A stretch of 64,000 nucleotides of DNA from Angomonas deanei (taxonomy: Eukaryota; Euglenozoa; Kinetoplastea; Trypanosomatida; Trypanosomatidae): contig LR877152.1 in NCBI GenBank assembly GCA_903995115.1, positions 124,001 to 188,000 of the forward strand. Reading direction: 5' to 3'. Below are positions 21,706-30,006 of this stretch, piece after piece. The notes beneath the pieces are model-generated. The model was not told the DNA's origin, did not search any database, and saw only the letters and a program-made list of their open reading frames with translations. The translations under genes were made by a program, and so were the position numbers. The stretch's first letter is position 1; each line of letters begins with the position of its first letter.

Positions 21706-22500
21706 ATGTTCACTCGTAGCGGCATGCGGCTGGTTTGGTTAGGGGGCGTCGCCAGCACCCCTAGTTTAGGACTGGAGCTGCGCCCCTCCGCAGGGCACTA
21801 CGTCAACGTCATTCCAGAGGGTAACCAACCGCGCCGTGTGGTGAACTACGCAGACAATAACAACAACTTTGACACGACCTGTAACTTACGAAACTTGACC
21901 GAGTTCGCGAAGCCAGAAGTGCGTCAGATGGCGGGTACGGTCGCGGATAGGAAATGGAGCTCCAAGTGGAACAAAGTGTTTGACGCTGGGGTCTACGACG
22001 AGCTGCTCAAGCTGCCCCTCCGCTACAAGCTCCACCCCTTTGACGTGCTGCACCAACACTACAACTCCCACCTCACCCCCAACGAGGGGGACACGGCACA
22101 ACTACCGCCAGGTGTGTACGAGATGCCCGCCACCGCAAAGGAGGGGGAGTCTGATGGGGAGCCTTATTACTATGCCGTCGCTGGGAAGGTGTCCTCGGTG
22201 GGGTACGCCCCGCCGCTCGGCCCGGCGGATCCCTTAGACGTTCTTCCCTTTTTTGTCCACCGCGACAGCAACGGCCGTCTCCCGGGGAAAATATACTCCA
22301 TGAACACCAAACTACTGATGCCTAATTTTTTTATGCGCATACAAAATATAGAAGGAAATCTGTTTCGGTTTGAAGAGGAGCTAATGAAGATCTTCCCTAC
22401 AAAGAAAATATTTGTCAAGGCACACTGTATTTATATTTACAATGTGGGTCTAGATGGTAGGGACGTGCTGCACCACTGGCTGTACGGTCTTGGTTTTTAG
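21706..22500 (+). CDS. MRPL49: Mitochondrial large ribosomal subunit protein mL49 (Img2 family)
   Basis: The 264-residue protein ends in an Img2/mL49 domain (about 180-264). The features are a short F-F-V-H-R-D strand, G-R-L-P, R-I-Q-N-I-E-G-N, a helix, K-I-F-V-K-A-H-C and the closing W-L-Y-G-L-G-F, close to the family's usual K-W-L-x-x-x-G-F end. The N-terminus (M-F-T-R-S-G-M-R-L-V-W-L-G) fits a mitochondrial presequence. The 170-residue N-terminal extension is typical of kinetoplastid mitoribosomal proteins, which enlarged as the rRNA shrank. The family call rests on the C-terminal pattern, so it is likely rather than certain. Confidence 0.75.
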   Translation: MFTRSGMRLVWLGGVASTPSLGLELRPSAGHYVNVIPEGNQPRRVVNYADNNNNFDTTCNLRNLTEFAKPEVRQMAGTVADRKWSSKWNKVFDAGVYDELLKLPLRYKLHPFDVLHQHYNSHLTPNEGDTAQLPPGVYEMPATAKEGESDGEPYYYAVAGKVSSVGYAPPLGPADPLDVLPFFVHRDSNGRLPGKIYSMNTKLLMPNFFMRIQNIEGNLFRFEEELMKIFPTKKIFVKAHCIYIYNVGLDGRDVLHHWLYGLGF

Positions 22501-22644
22501 GAAATTTAGTGAATTACATCCATTTTGTTAACCGTTAATTTGTTGTTTTAAAACAAAAGTGATCACACGGTGTATGTGCCACCACACTCTATAGCAGGCA
22601 CATTAGAAGGAAAGCTTTACATTGCTGTTTAATGTCAATTCCCG

Positions 22645-22681
22645 CCTTTTCCTACTTTTTTTTTTTTTCCTCCTCCTCTAG
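22645..22681 (+). promoter_or_regulatory. Likely trans-splice acceptor, Ser/Gly membrane protein gene
   Basis: Uninterrupted pyrimidine tract ending in TAG at 22679-22681, upstream of the ATG at 22708. Confidence 0.65.
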
Positions 22682-22707
22682 TATATACTATAGAGACTAG
22701 AGAATCG

Positions 22708-23307
22708 ATGTCTGGCTCTTTTGCATCCAGTTCTTTCATGTCCGCTCCCGGTACCGGTTCGGGTTCAGGGCATCATTCCAGCTCTGGGCCGGGCACGTCG
22801 GGCACTCCGACAAGCAGCAGCACCACCTCCCCTGGAGATGGCAAGTACGTCTGGCAGACTACCCCTGTTGGGTGGGTCACGTACATCCCTGGGTCCGCCA
22901 ATTACACGGGCGCACCGTATGTGCTACCTAAAGTCCCCTTCTACACCAGTGCATGGTACGTCTTCATGATTATCCTGTTGGTAGGGGTGATGCTACTGTA
23001 CGGTCTGCTGTGCCTCTGGGCGAACCTGCACTTCCGGTGTTGTGAGCAACGAGACGCGAAGAAGGTGGTAGGACGTAGCTACGAAGAAACCGGGGAGTAC
23101 CGTGGACGAGGAAGCACCGCTAGTAGTTATCAGAGTAGTCCAGCAACAGAAAGGAGCTTCTCCAGTAGCAGCAGTAGTAGTAGTGGCAGCAGCAGCAGCA
23201 GCGGTAGTAGTAGTTCTGAGTCTGACAGCGACAGTGGCTCCGGTGGTTCTGGTGGTTCTGGCAGTTCCGGTAGCTCGGGAAGTTCTGGGAGCACTGGTAG
23301 TCGTTAG
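22708..23307 (+). CDS. Small single-pass membrane protein with Ser/Gly repeat tail
   Basis: I do not recognise a family. The protein has 199 residues: a Ser/Gly/Thr-rich N-terminus (1-45), an aromatic segment (Y-V-W-Q-T-T-P-V-G-W), one membrane span at about 83-106, a short Cys-rich juxtamembrane part (H-F-R-C-C-E-Q-R) and a tail of Ser, then Ser/Asp, then Gly-Ser repeats. The tail is encoded by AGT/AGC/GGT microsatellite-like codons (23160-23300) and its length may vary between alleles. No signal peptide is seen. The segment before and through the membrane span resembles the one in the protein at 24560-24877. Confidence 0.65.
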   Translation: MSGSFASSSFMSAPGTGSGSGHHSSSGPGTSGTPTSSSTTSPGDGKYVWQTTPVGWVTYIPGSANYTGAPYVLPKVPFYTSAWYVFMIILLVGVMLLYGLLCLWANLHFRCCEQRDAKKVVGRSYEETGEYRGRGSTASSYQSSPATERSFSSSSSSSSGSSSSSGSSSSESDSDSGSGGSGGSGSSGSSGSSGSTGSR

Positions 23308-23723
23308 CAGCAGCGGGGCGGCTACCTTGCAAAACATCTCTCAGGTACAGGGGTCGTCCCTTTTTGTTGTATTGTCACCTTTTATAGTTCTCCGTTTTTT
23401 TTTTTTTTCTTGTGTTGTTATGTGTACAGCGGCTGCGCGGAGGTTAAAAAAAAAAGTCCCAAATTCTTTCATATTCAATTATGATGCTTTTCAATATATA
23501 CGTTCATGTATATCTATTTTTTTCATTAAAGTATATATTAAGATCATTCCCTGAAATATAAAATACCCGTTCAATTCTCCATGTTCACAAACTATAGAAG
23601 ATAACAGGGGGACGTAAGCCAGATTGCTACTGGATATTCTCATTGTATTCTTCTTCTTTTCCTTTTTTTTCCTATTAGGTGAACCCATTAAGTGAACAAG
23701 TTATTACCCTCTTTCTCGGTGTA
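23308..23723. other. Intergenic
   Basis: T-rich, with an acceptor-like TAG near 23675-23677. No gene seen. Confidence 0.5.
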
Positions 23724-24179
23724 ATGGCAGTATCCTTCTCAGGATACACCACTGTGTTCGTATTTATTTTGTTTCTTTTTTTCATTGTTTTTGTTTTTGT
23801 TTCCGTGTCTCTACTACTATGCTTTAAACAAATCACCGTTGTCACCGTTATGCCTGCACAGCGAGACGAACACGTCTACTTGCATCAGCGACGAGACACT
23901 GCTTTCCAGTACGAAAGTACCGACGACGACGAAGACGACAATGGTGCGTCATTTGAGTTCGACTGCGCGGACAAAAATGACGATCTGGAGGTCCTACGTG
24001 GTGAATACGAGATCAGGCAAAATAGTGACTTTTACGGCTGGGAAGCCAATGAAAGCCCCCTTGAAGTCCGAGACGTCTTCAACGAAGTCACTTTAGAAAT
24101 TAGAAAGAATGCCCAACGCGCTTCTTGCCAAGATGTTGGTGTCACTCAGTTTTTATCTTTTCAATGTTTTCATCAATGA
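23724..24179 (+). CDS. Short acidic protein, possibly with an N-terminal membrane span
   Basis: I do not recognise a family. The first ATG after the likely splice acceptor (AG near 23676) is at 23724 and gives 151 residues with a very hydrophobic stretch (F-V-F-I-L-F-L-F-F-I-V-F-V-F-V). That stretch is encoded by T-rich DNA that could instead be an untranslated polypyrimidine tract. An in-frame ATG at 23850 would give a 109-residue soluble acidic protein. The part common to both is rich in Asp/Glu (D-D-D-E-D-D-N) and has a plausible helix near the end (L-E-V-R-D-V-F-N-E-V). Codon use in that part looks like real coding sequence. Confidence 0.5.
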   Translation: MAVSFSGYTTVFVFILFLFFIVFVFVSVSLLLCFKQITVVTVMPAQRDEHVYLHQRRDTAFQYESTDDDEDDNGASFEFDCADKNDDLEVLRGEYEIRQNSDFYGWEANESPLEVRDVFNEVTLEIRKNAQRASCQDVGVTQFLSFQCFHQ

Positions 24180-24559
24180 TGAGTATTTGGGGCCATTCGC
24201 AGTCATGTGTCCATTTGCAATAGGTTCGACAATTCAATGCAAAGCGTGACTTAAGTCAACGTTATTGATTCTGTCCCTACCCTTTTTTTTTTTTCGATTT
24301 ATTTTTACGATTTTTGTTTCCTGCACATTTTGTTTTGTTATGATTCATCATAACGTTTTATTTATTTTATATATTGTTCCGTCACGCATTTTTTTATTCC
24401 TGTTTTTTGAAGTCGTTTGAACATAGCAAAAAACCTCAGACATGTCTTTATCTGTACCGACGAGTTGTTTTCACCTATTGTGAATTAACACACGGAACGT
24501 ACTTCACTCCTTCCTCCCCCTTCCTCTCTACTAGATTACACCGTGGGACTGCACTTACC
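24180..24559. other. Intergenic
   Basis: T-rich leader of the small membrane protein gene. No gene seen. Confidence 0.5.
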
Positions 24560-24877
24560 ATGTCGTCTCCAGCCCCAAGCACGTACACGCCCCGTACGTA
24601 TGAGGTCAAAAAGCCCTTCTTTGAGGAGTACTGGTGGATTGGGTTCATTATTATGATTGTGGGATTCTTTTTGATTGCGGCCGTCCTGGCCATCGCGATT
24701 TGTTGCCACTTTGAGCGCTCCGCCCAGTCGAAGCGGCGGAAGGAGATTAAGTCCATGCGGGAGCGCAACCACTCCGACTCCGAAGACGATGAGACGTCCA
24801 TAGAGATGGAGACAGCCCCCATGCAACCGAGCGGACGAGGTTCCGAGGGCTCGTCACGAGGACGTCGGAGGGCCTAA
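24560..24877 (+). CDS. Small single-pass membrane protein, basic juxtamembrane and acidic tail
   Basis: The protein has 105 residues from the ATG at 24560; the open frame extends upstream through T-rich leader sequence without a convincing start. Layout: a short Ser/Pro/Thr N-terminus, K-K-P-F-F-E-E-Y-W-W, one membrane span at about 25-49, a basic stretch (S-K-R-R-K-E-I-K) and an acidic/Ser tail ending in G-R-G-S-E-G-S-S-R-G-R-R-R. No signal peptide. The same order, with P-F-[YF] and W-[YW] before the span and H-F-[ER] after it, is present in the protein at 22708-23307, so the two may be distant paralogues. Confidence 0.65.
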   Translation: MSSPAPSTYTPRTYEVKKPFFEEYWWIGFIIMIVGFFLIAAVLAIAICCHFERSAQSKRRKEIKSMRERNHSDSEDDETSIEMETAPMQPSGRGSEGSSRGRRRA

Positions 24878-25273
24878 TCACTTCTGTATTGTACACCATT
24901 AAACCTATTGAACCTATTTTATTATTGTTTTATGTTTTCCATGTAGATAGAGAATGCCGTGTTTTTTTGCGTGTGAATATGTTATTGTTGTTGTTGTTGT
25001 AGGGAGTCGCGTAGCTCCAGAAAGAAAGTATTGGTTTCCATTTTTGTGTTTGGTGAACTCTTTTCGTATAATTTCTGTAAAATACGCACGTAAGGGTGGA
25101 GATTCCTGGAAGGCTACAGTGGCCCACTGGTGGCAAATGGCGTACACTTATTTTCTCCCCCTCCACATTCTACTGTTCTCGGCAGTTTGTCATTAGTATC
25201 TAATTAACGTAGCAAAAGTTTTTTTTTTTTTTTTTTTTTTGTTTTTGTTTTTTTTTTTGTACTTATCTGAGAA
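24878..25273. other. Intergenic
   Basis: TTG microsatellite at about 24981-25001 and the long T runs of the next acceptor. No gene seen. Confidence 0.55.
25219..25271 (+). promoter_or_regulatory. Likely trans-splice acceptor with two-base leader
   Basis: Two long T runs, then GAG ending at 25271, directly before AA and the ATG at 25274. No other AG lies between the T runs and the start. Confidence 0.65.
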
Positions 25274-28200
25274 ATGGGTGCAGTGCCAAGTCGAGAGTTT
25301 ACGGAGAGTCCTTCGTCCTTTTACTTTGCGAAATGCGGTCCCTTTGTGACCGCGGTGTTGCCCTTGACCGAAAGTTTCTTTCCTAGCCCAGACTGCCTAG
25401 CGTTTCAACAAGTATACCAGTGTCGTATGAGTCAGAGCGCCAAGTATAATTTCATGTACTACTCCCCTTCCTACCAGGAGGCCGTCAAGAACCACATGTC
25501 GGACAACAAGCCAGTCCCCCACTTCGCCCCATCAACGGAACAGGAGGAGGAGAGGCCGTCGGGAGGTAGTCCGGCCGTCAGTGAGGTGAACGCCTCCAAC
25601 TTTGAGCAACTCTACGGAAACCCGGAAAAGTACGTCCTCTGTCCGGAGGATCAGCAGACTAGCCCGGATATCCCATGGAGGGAGGATCCCCCGCCCATTT
25701 ATGTCAAGTTCAATAGGCCACACGTCTTCTCCTACGAGGAGCAGGAGAAGATGCTGACCGATATTCCCCTCACCCGGTCGGCCGAAGAACTGTGGGACTT
25801 TCTAGTGAAGAACCGGCGGAGTGGGGTGTTTGACACCAACAAGGAAATCTGCGAAATTTACCAAAAAGAGCTCGACTGGATTGCGGCGCGCGATATTGTG
25901 CGAAAGTACCGGCGCCAACAAAAGGGAATCGTGGAAGAAAACGAGGAATTAGTGTCAAAGGAGGAGATGGAAAAAGCGGCCCAACACCCCCCACCGGGCC
26001 ATTTTTTGATCCCCACCTCCCTCGTCATCATTGTCCCCCTCACCCACCAGCAGGAGTTGGATATGCGGGCAGAGTATTACGAAAAGAACAGCCTGCCCAC
26101 CCCAGACCGTGTCGTCTATCGTTTCACCAAGGACCCAAAATACAAGGACGGCAAAATGCACCTTGTAGAGGAAGATGGCGTCTTGTACTTGTTCGCCTAT
26201 AATAAAACGTACCTGAAGAAGCACCCGGAGAAAATGAGCGCCAACGCTGGCGGTGACGATGAGGAGGAGAACGGGCTGCAAAACTCTAGATTGTCCTCTT
26301 TTCAAATGTCCGTTGAAGACCCGAATGGATACGATGATGAAAAGAACTACGATGACGGGGAAGTCTTCAAGGGAGATAGCGCCGATGCGGAGGCCGAATT
26401 TTCACTTCCGGTTTGCCCAGTGAAGGTGGCTGGCTGCCACGGCTACACGGAGTCGATTACCCGCGGAACCGCCTGGCTGCGAGGCACCGATGACGACCCG
26501 GAGGAAGACGCGTATATCGAAAATGAGTTGACCGTCAAACCGCCAGTTTGCTACGCCTTTTCCTTTGTCGGCGCCTACATTGGTGAAAAGATCATTAGTC
26601 GCGCACTCCTGTTGAGTGGGCAGGTGTACCACAACACCTGTATCCAAGCCGGACTCCCCCACTCCATCACACGCCCCTACTATTCCATGAAGGCGCTCTA
26701 TAACGTCCCCATGTTGCAGTTGGCGAGAGAGATGCGGTACCGATGTCGGCTGGCGATGGCGGAAGTCCTGGAAGGGTTTGACTTGATGAAGAAACTCATT
26801 CAAAACACAGACAAGGACTTGGTCGCCCACGTACAACAGTCCACCCGCGCTTTCCAGGAGGCGGTCGAAACGGTCGAAAAGCAGGTGTCGCGCAATAAGC
26901 AGTTGGACGATATTAGTGCCGCCGATGGCCCTGAGCGGGACCGGCTGCTGAAGGTCTTGGAGGAGAATCTGACCAAAACGAGGGAAGAGGAGGATTTGGA
27001 TCTCGAAACGATTCGCGGCGTTCGCGTGATGAATCGAAACGGGGCGGAAAAGTCGAGAAAGATCTTTTATTGGCTATCCAAGGCCACCACGCCCGCGTCA
27101 CCGTCCTTGTTTATGCGCCCATTTGAAAGCGACGACTACGACTATGGTGGGTCCGTCAAGATGAATCTGCTGTACACCAAGGAGGTGATGAGCAGAGGGG
27201 AGAATAAGCAGGGCAACGAGGAGTACCAGATTCTTCCTCCCCCGATGAATTTAGAGGCCATGAAGGATTACGCGCGGCAACTAACCGAATACGTGTGCTG
27301 CAGCCTCCGGAGCGACGCCAAAGATGAGGAGGGGAAGCCGGTGCCCGCCGATAGTAGTAACACGGATAACTCTACCACCTTTCACCTGCCGGTCTACTGC
27401 GTGACCTATACTGGTCCAGACGCAATTGGGCCGACGGTGGCTCGCCGAAACAGACTCATCGAGGAGGGTAAAATAGAAGCGGCGGAAAACGTGAGGGAGA
27501 ATGAGCATATCACACAAGATGTACACCTCGCTACGGAGCACCAGTACATGTATCCCAGGGGTACGTTTATCGATGGAGACTTGGTCTACTATGACCTGCG
27601 CAAGGGAAAGTGGGTGCATTTGTGGTCCTTCCTGGAGGAACGGAACCTGCGACGTATGAAACAAGGTCGTGTCGTGGCGAAAGACATTACGGCGTTAATG
27701 CCTTGCTTGAACGACATTTTGTTGGGCTGGATAAAGCGGACGCTGCAGGTAGCGGCAGACAACAACCGACAGGCGGAAAACTGGCTGAGGGACCCGGTAA
27801 CGAACAACATTATTCAAGAAGGACGATACCACATTTGGAGTTTTCACCACGACGGGCACGACCTCTTTTACGGACTGATCCCCAAGTTTGCGAAGCACGA
27901 ACGTAAGAAGCATAAAAACAAGTCGAACAAGTCCCCCACCTCGTCGTGTCCTAATTCAGCTATGCAGTCCACCACCAACCGACGGAAGGCCTCTGCATCC
28001 TTTTCGAGCGAGTCGGGTGGCGAGGAGAGTGTGACAAGGCGGAAGGGACAGGAGGCGATCACAACCATTGTGCCTCCCGTCAGCTGCATTGCTGGGGGAG
28101 CGACCCACCACTCACCGACGGCCAGCAACGAGTCTAGCGCCAGCCGAAAAAAGGCAGAAACCGCGGCAACCAAGAGTAGCGGGGATATGGGGATGACGGG

Positions 28201-29536
28201 ATCCCAAGGGAAGAAGACGCCTACTGGAAGTGCCTCTTCTTTCCACAACAGTTCCAACACATCCCAGACTCGGGCGGACCGCTCAGGAAAGATACCACCG
28301 TCCTCCGCGGCGCCGAGAGCGGCACACTACAATCAGGGGAGCCAAGCCCGCCAGAAGGCGGCAGAGCCACGGCAGTCTACAGATGTATATCAGTATGGTT
28401 GGCCGGCGCCCCAACGAGTGGTGTACCGTGACGCAGCGGCTCAGTCACCGCCCATGCAAACCAACGTGCCGCCGCCCTTACAGGGTGGCTACCAACCGAA
28501 TCCGAGGGTCCAGAATAATAATTATAAGAATAAAAACAGTAACCCGACCTTTAATCCTAACGCGTCGCCCAATAGTGGCGCGACCGGTCACTTGTACAAT
28601 GCCCCCAACATGTCCAACGCACCGTTTAGCAATGTGCAAAACAGTTTCCCCAATCCTCAACCAAACGCGAACCCGTCCCACAACAGGACCCCGAATCATC
28701 AGTTCATGAATCCCAATCCTGCCGCAAACGCCTATCATAACTTTAACCCCAACCAGCACGCCAATTTTAATACTAATCCTAATAATGTCCACAATCCCAA
28801 CAACATGAGTCCTAATCAGATCGGCGGTAATAACAATGGGAATTATGGGCAGCGTCCCCACCATATGAACGTCCAGCAGGCCGCGGCGCCGGTACCACAG
28901 TATGCGGGTGTCCAGCGGCAGCCCGCACCTGCTCCGAGGGGTGGCGGTCCGGAAACCGGTGTTCAAATGGTCTATCCAGGCAACAACAATAACTTTAATA
29001 ATAATAACAATTCTAATAATTACTACAATAATACGACCGGCCCTACTGGTGTCGTGCTACATGGAGGGAAAAAGGGTCAACGGGTGTACTGCCCTAATAA
29101 CCAAAATAACACGACTGTCAACAACATGACTCCTGTCCCCCACACCATTCCTGCTGCACCCCAAGTTGGGCAGTACCCGCCTCAGCCGAGTTACTTTCCC
29201 TCATCCAACCAGCAATCGCCCGCCCCCACGTTCAATCATCAGCACACGTTTCACGCGGGGTACATTCAACCCCCGCCGTCCAGCCAACCACAGGCCCCTC
29301 CACCACCGTTCGTGCCAAGCGCGGTGACCGCGACGGCCCCTCCCCCGCACCGCGGTCAGGGACAAGCCCCGTCGCAGGCGTATCCGCGGGGACAGCCGCA
29401 ACAAACCGCCCAACAGCGCTTTCCTCATCCTACGGGCAATTTCAATCCTAATGCCAGTGATGCCCACAGACAAGGTCACGAGAGTCAAAAACGAAATAGC
29501 AACTACTCTCACAATCCTTATGACGTGCAGCCGTAA
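25274..29536 (+). CDS. Large N-myristoylation-signal protein with Asn/Pro/Gln-rich C-terminal third
   Basis: I do not recognise a named family. The 1420-residue protein begins M-G-A-V-P-S-R-E, fitting the M-G-x-x-x-S signal for N-myristoylation. The N-terminal domain is shared with the next gene: V-L-P-L-T-E-S-F-F-P-S and L-A-F-Q-Q-V-Y-Q-C-R, then A-K-Y-N-F. Further shared blocks are H-L-V-E-E-D-G-V-L-Y-L-F-A-Y-N, a G-P-[TV]...R-R-x-[RE]-L segment, and a basic end block (I-P-K-F-A-K-H-E-R-K-K-H-K at about residue 875). After that the protein is low in complexity to the end, with Ser/Lys, then Asn/Pro/Gln and runs of Asn. That tail resembles prion-like or condensate-forming regions. The AG acceptor ends at 25271, only two bases before the ATG. 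Membrane-tethered scaffold is a guess. Confidence 0.72.
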   Translation: MGAVPSREFTESPSSFYFAKCGPFVTAVLPLTESFFPSPDCLAFQQVYQCRMSQSAKYNFMYYSPSYQEAVKNHMSDNKPVPHFAPSTEQEEERPSGGSPAVSEVNASNFEQLYGNPEKYVLCPEDQQTSPDIPWREDPPPIYVKFNRPHVFSYEEQEKMLTDIPLTRSAEELWDFLVKNRRSGVFDTNKEICEIYQKELDWIAARDIVRKYRRQQKGIVEENEELVSKEEMEKAAQHPPPGHFLIPTSLVIIVPLTHQQELDMRAEYYEKNSLPTPDRVVYRFTKDPKYKDGKMHLVEEDGVLYLFAYNKTYLKKHPEKMSANAGGDDEEENGLQNSRLSSFQMSVEDPNGYDDEKNYDDGEVFKGDSADAEAEFSLPVCPVKVAGCHGYTESITRGTAWLRGTDDDPEEDAYIENELTVKPPVCYAFSFVGAYIGEKIISRALLLSGQVYHNTCIQAGLPHSITRPYYSMKALYNVPMLQLAREMRYRCRLAMAEVLEGFDLMKKLIQNTDKDLVAHVQQSTRAFQEAVETVEKQVSRNKQLDDISAADGPERDRLLKVLEENLTKTREEEDLDLETIRGVRVMNRNGAEKSRKIFYWLSKATTPASPSLFMRPFESDDYDYGGSVKMNLLYTKEVMSRGENKQGNEEYQILPPPMNLEAMKDYARQLTEYVCCSLRSDAKDEEGKPVPADSSNTDNSTTFHLPVYCVTYTGPDAIGPTVARRNRLIEEGKIEAAENVRENEHITQDVHLATEHQYMYPRGTFIDGDLVYYDLRKGKWVHLWSFLEERNLRRMKQGRVVAKDITALMPCLNDILLGWIKRTLQVAADNNRQAENWLRDPVTNNIIQEGRYHIWSFHHDGHDLFYGLIPKFAKHERKKHKNKSNKSPTSSCPNSAMQSTTNRRKASASFSSESGGEESVTRRKGQEAITTIVPPVSCIAGGATHHSPTASNESSASRKKAETAATKSSGDMGMTGSQGKKTPTGSASSFHNSSNTSQTRADRSGKIPPSSAAPRAAHYNQGSQARQKAAEPRQSTDVYQYGWPAPQRVVYRDAAAQSPPMQTNVPPPLQGGYQPNPRVQNNNYKNKNSNPTFNPNASPNSGATGHLYNAPNMSNAPFSNVQNSFPNPQPNANPSHNRTPNHQFMNPNPAANAYHNFNPNQHANFNTNPNNVHNPNNMSPNQIGGNNNGNYGQRPHHMNVQQAAAPVPQYAGVQRQPAPAPRGGGPETGVQMVYPGNNNNFNNNNNSNNYYNNTTGPTGVVLHGGKKGQRVYCPNNQNNTTVNNMTPVPHTIPAAPQVGQYPPQPSYFPSSNQQSPAPTFNHQHTFHAGYIQPPPSSQPQAPPPPFVPSAVTATAPPPHRGQGQAPSQAYPRGQPQQTAQQRFPHPTGNFNPNASDAHRQGHESQKRNSNYSHNPYDVQP

Positions 29537-30006
29537 AGCTTGGTCAGCTCTAGAGCTTCGCGAAAAGCCATGCACGCACGGAAAAACACATATTTCCTTC
29601 GAATTCATTTTATTATTATTTGTAGGCCCGCTTTTTAAAATATTAAGGCTGACAACGTTCTAATTGCGTATGAAAAAAAAAAAAAAACTTGTTTACCCCC
29701 GCATTTTTCCTTGTTGTAATAAAGTTCGGCGGCTTTTTGTTCTTCTTTTTGTTATGATTGCCCTGTTTTTTCTTTTCTTTCTTTGTAAGCAAATAAATGG
29801 TTTCTATTTTGTGGGCAAGTTGTGTGTTATTTGTCGCCCCATCTTAAGAGCACTTTTTTATTTTTCGTCCGTTCTTTCTTCTCCCCTCTTGTTCGATTTT
29901 CAAACTTTTTATTGTTAGTCTTCCTATTATATCACTATTACTATTGTTACGTCCGTCCATAGACACTCGTAGATACCATTCGTTGATTACAAAAAAGTAA
30001 CATCCA
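29537..30006. other. Intergenic between the two paralogues
   Basis: AT-rich with an A13 run near 29671 and pyrimidine tracts. No gene seen. Confidence 0.55.

Noticed and set aside
24205-24245. Possible tRNA B-box (GGTTCGA)
   Set aside because: No matching A box or foldable cloverleaf around it; chance match.
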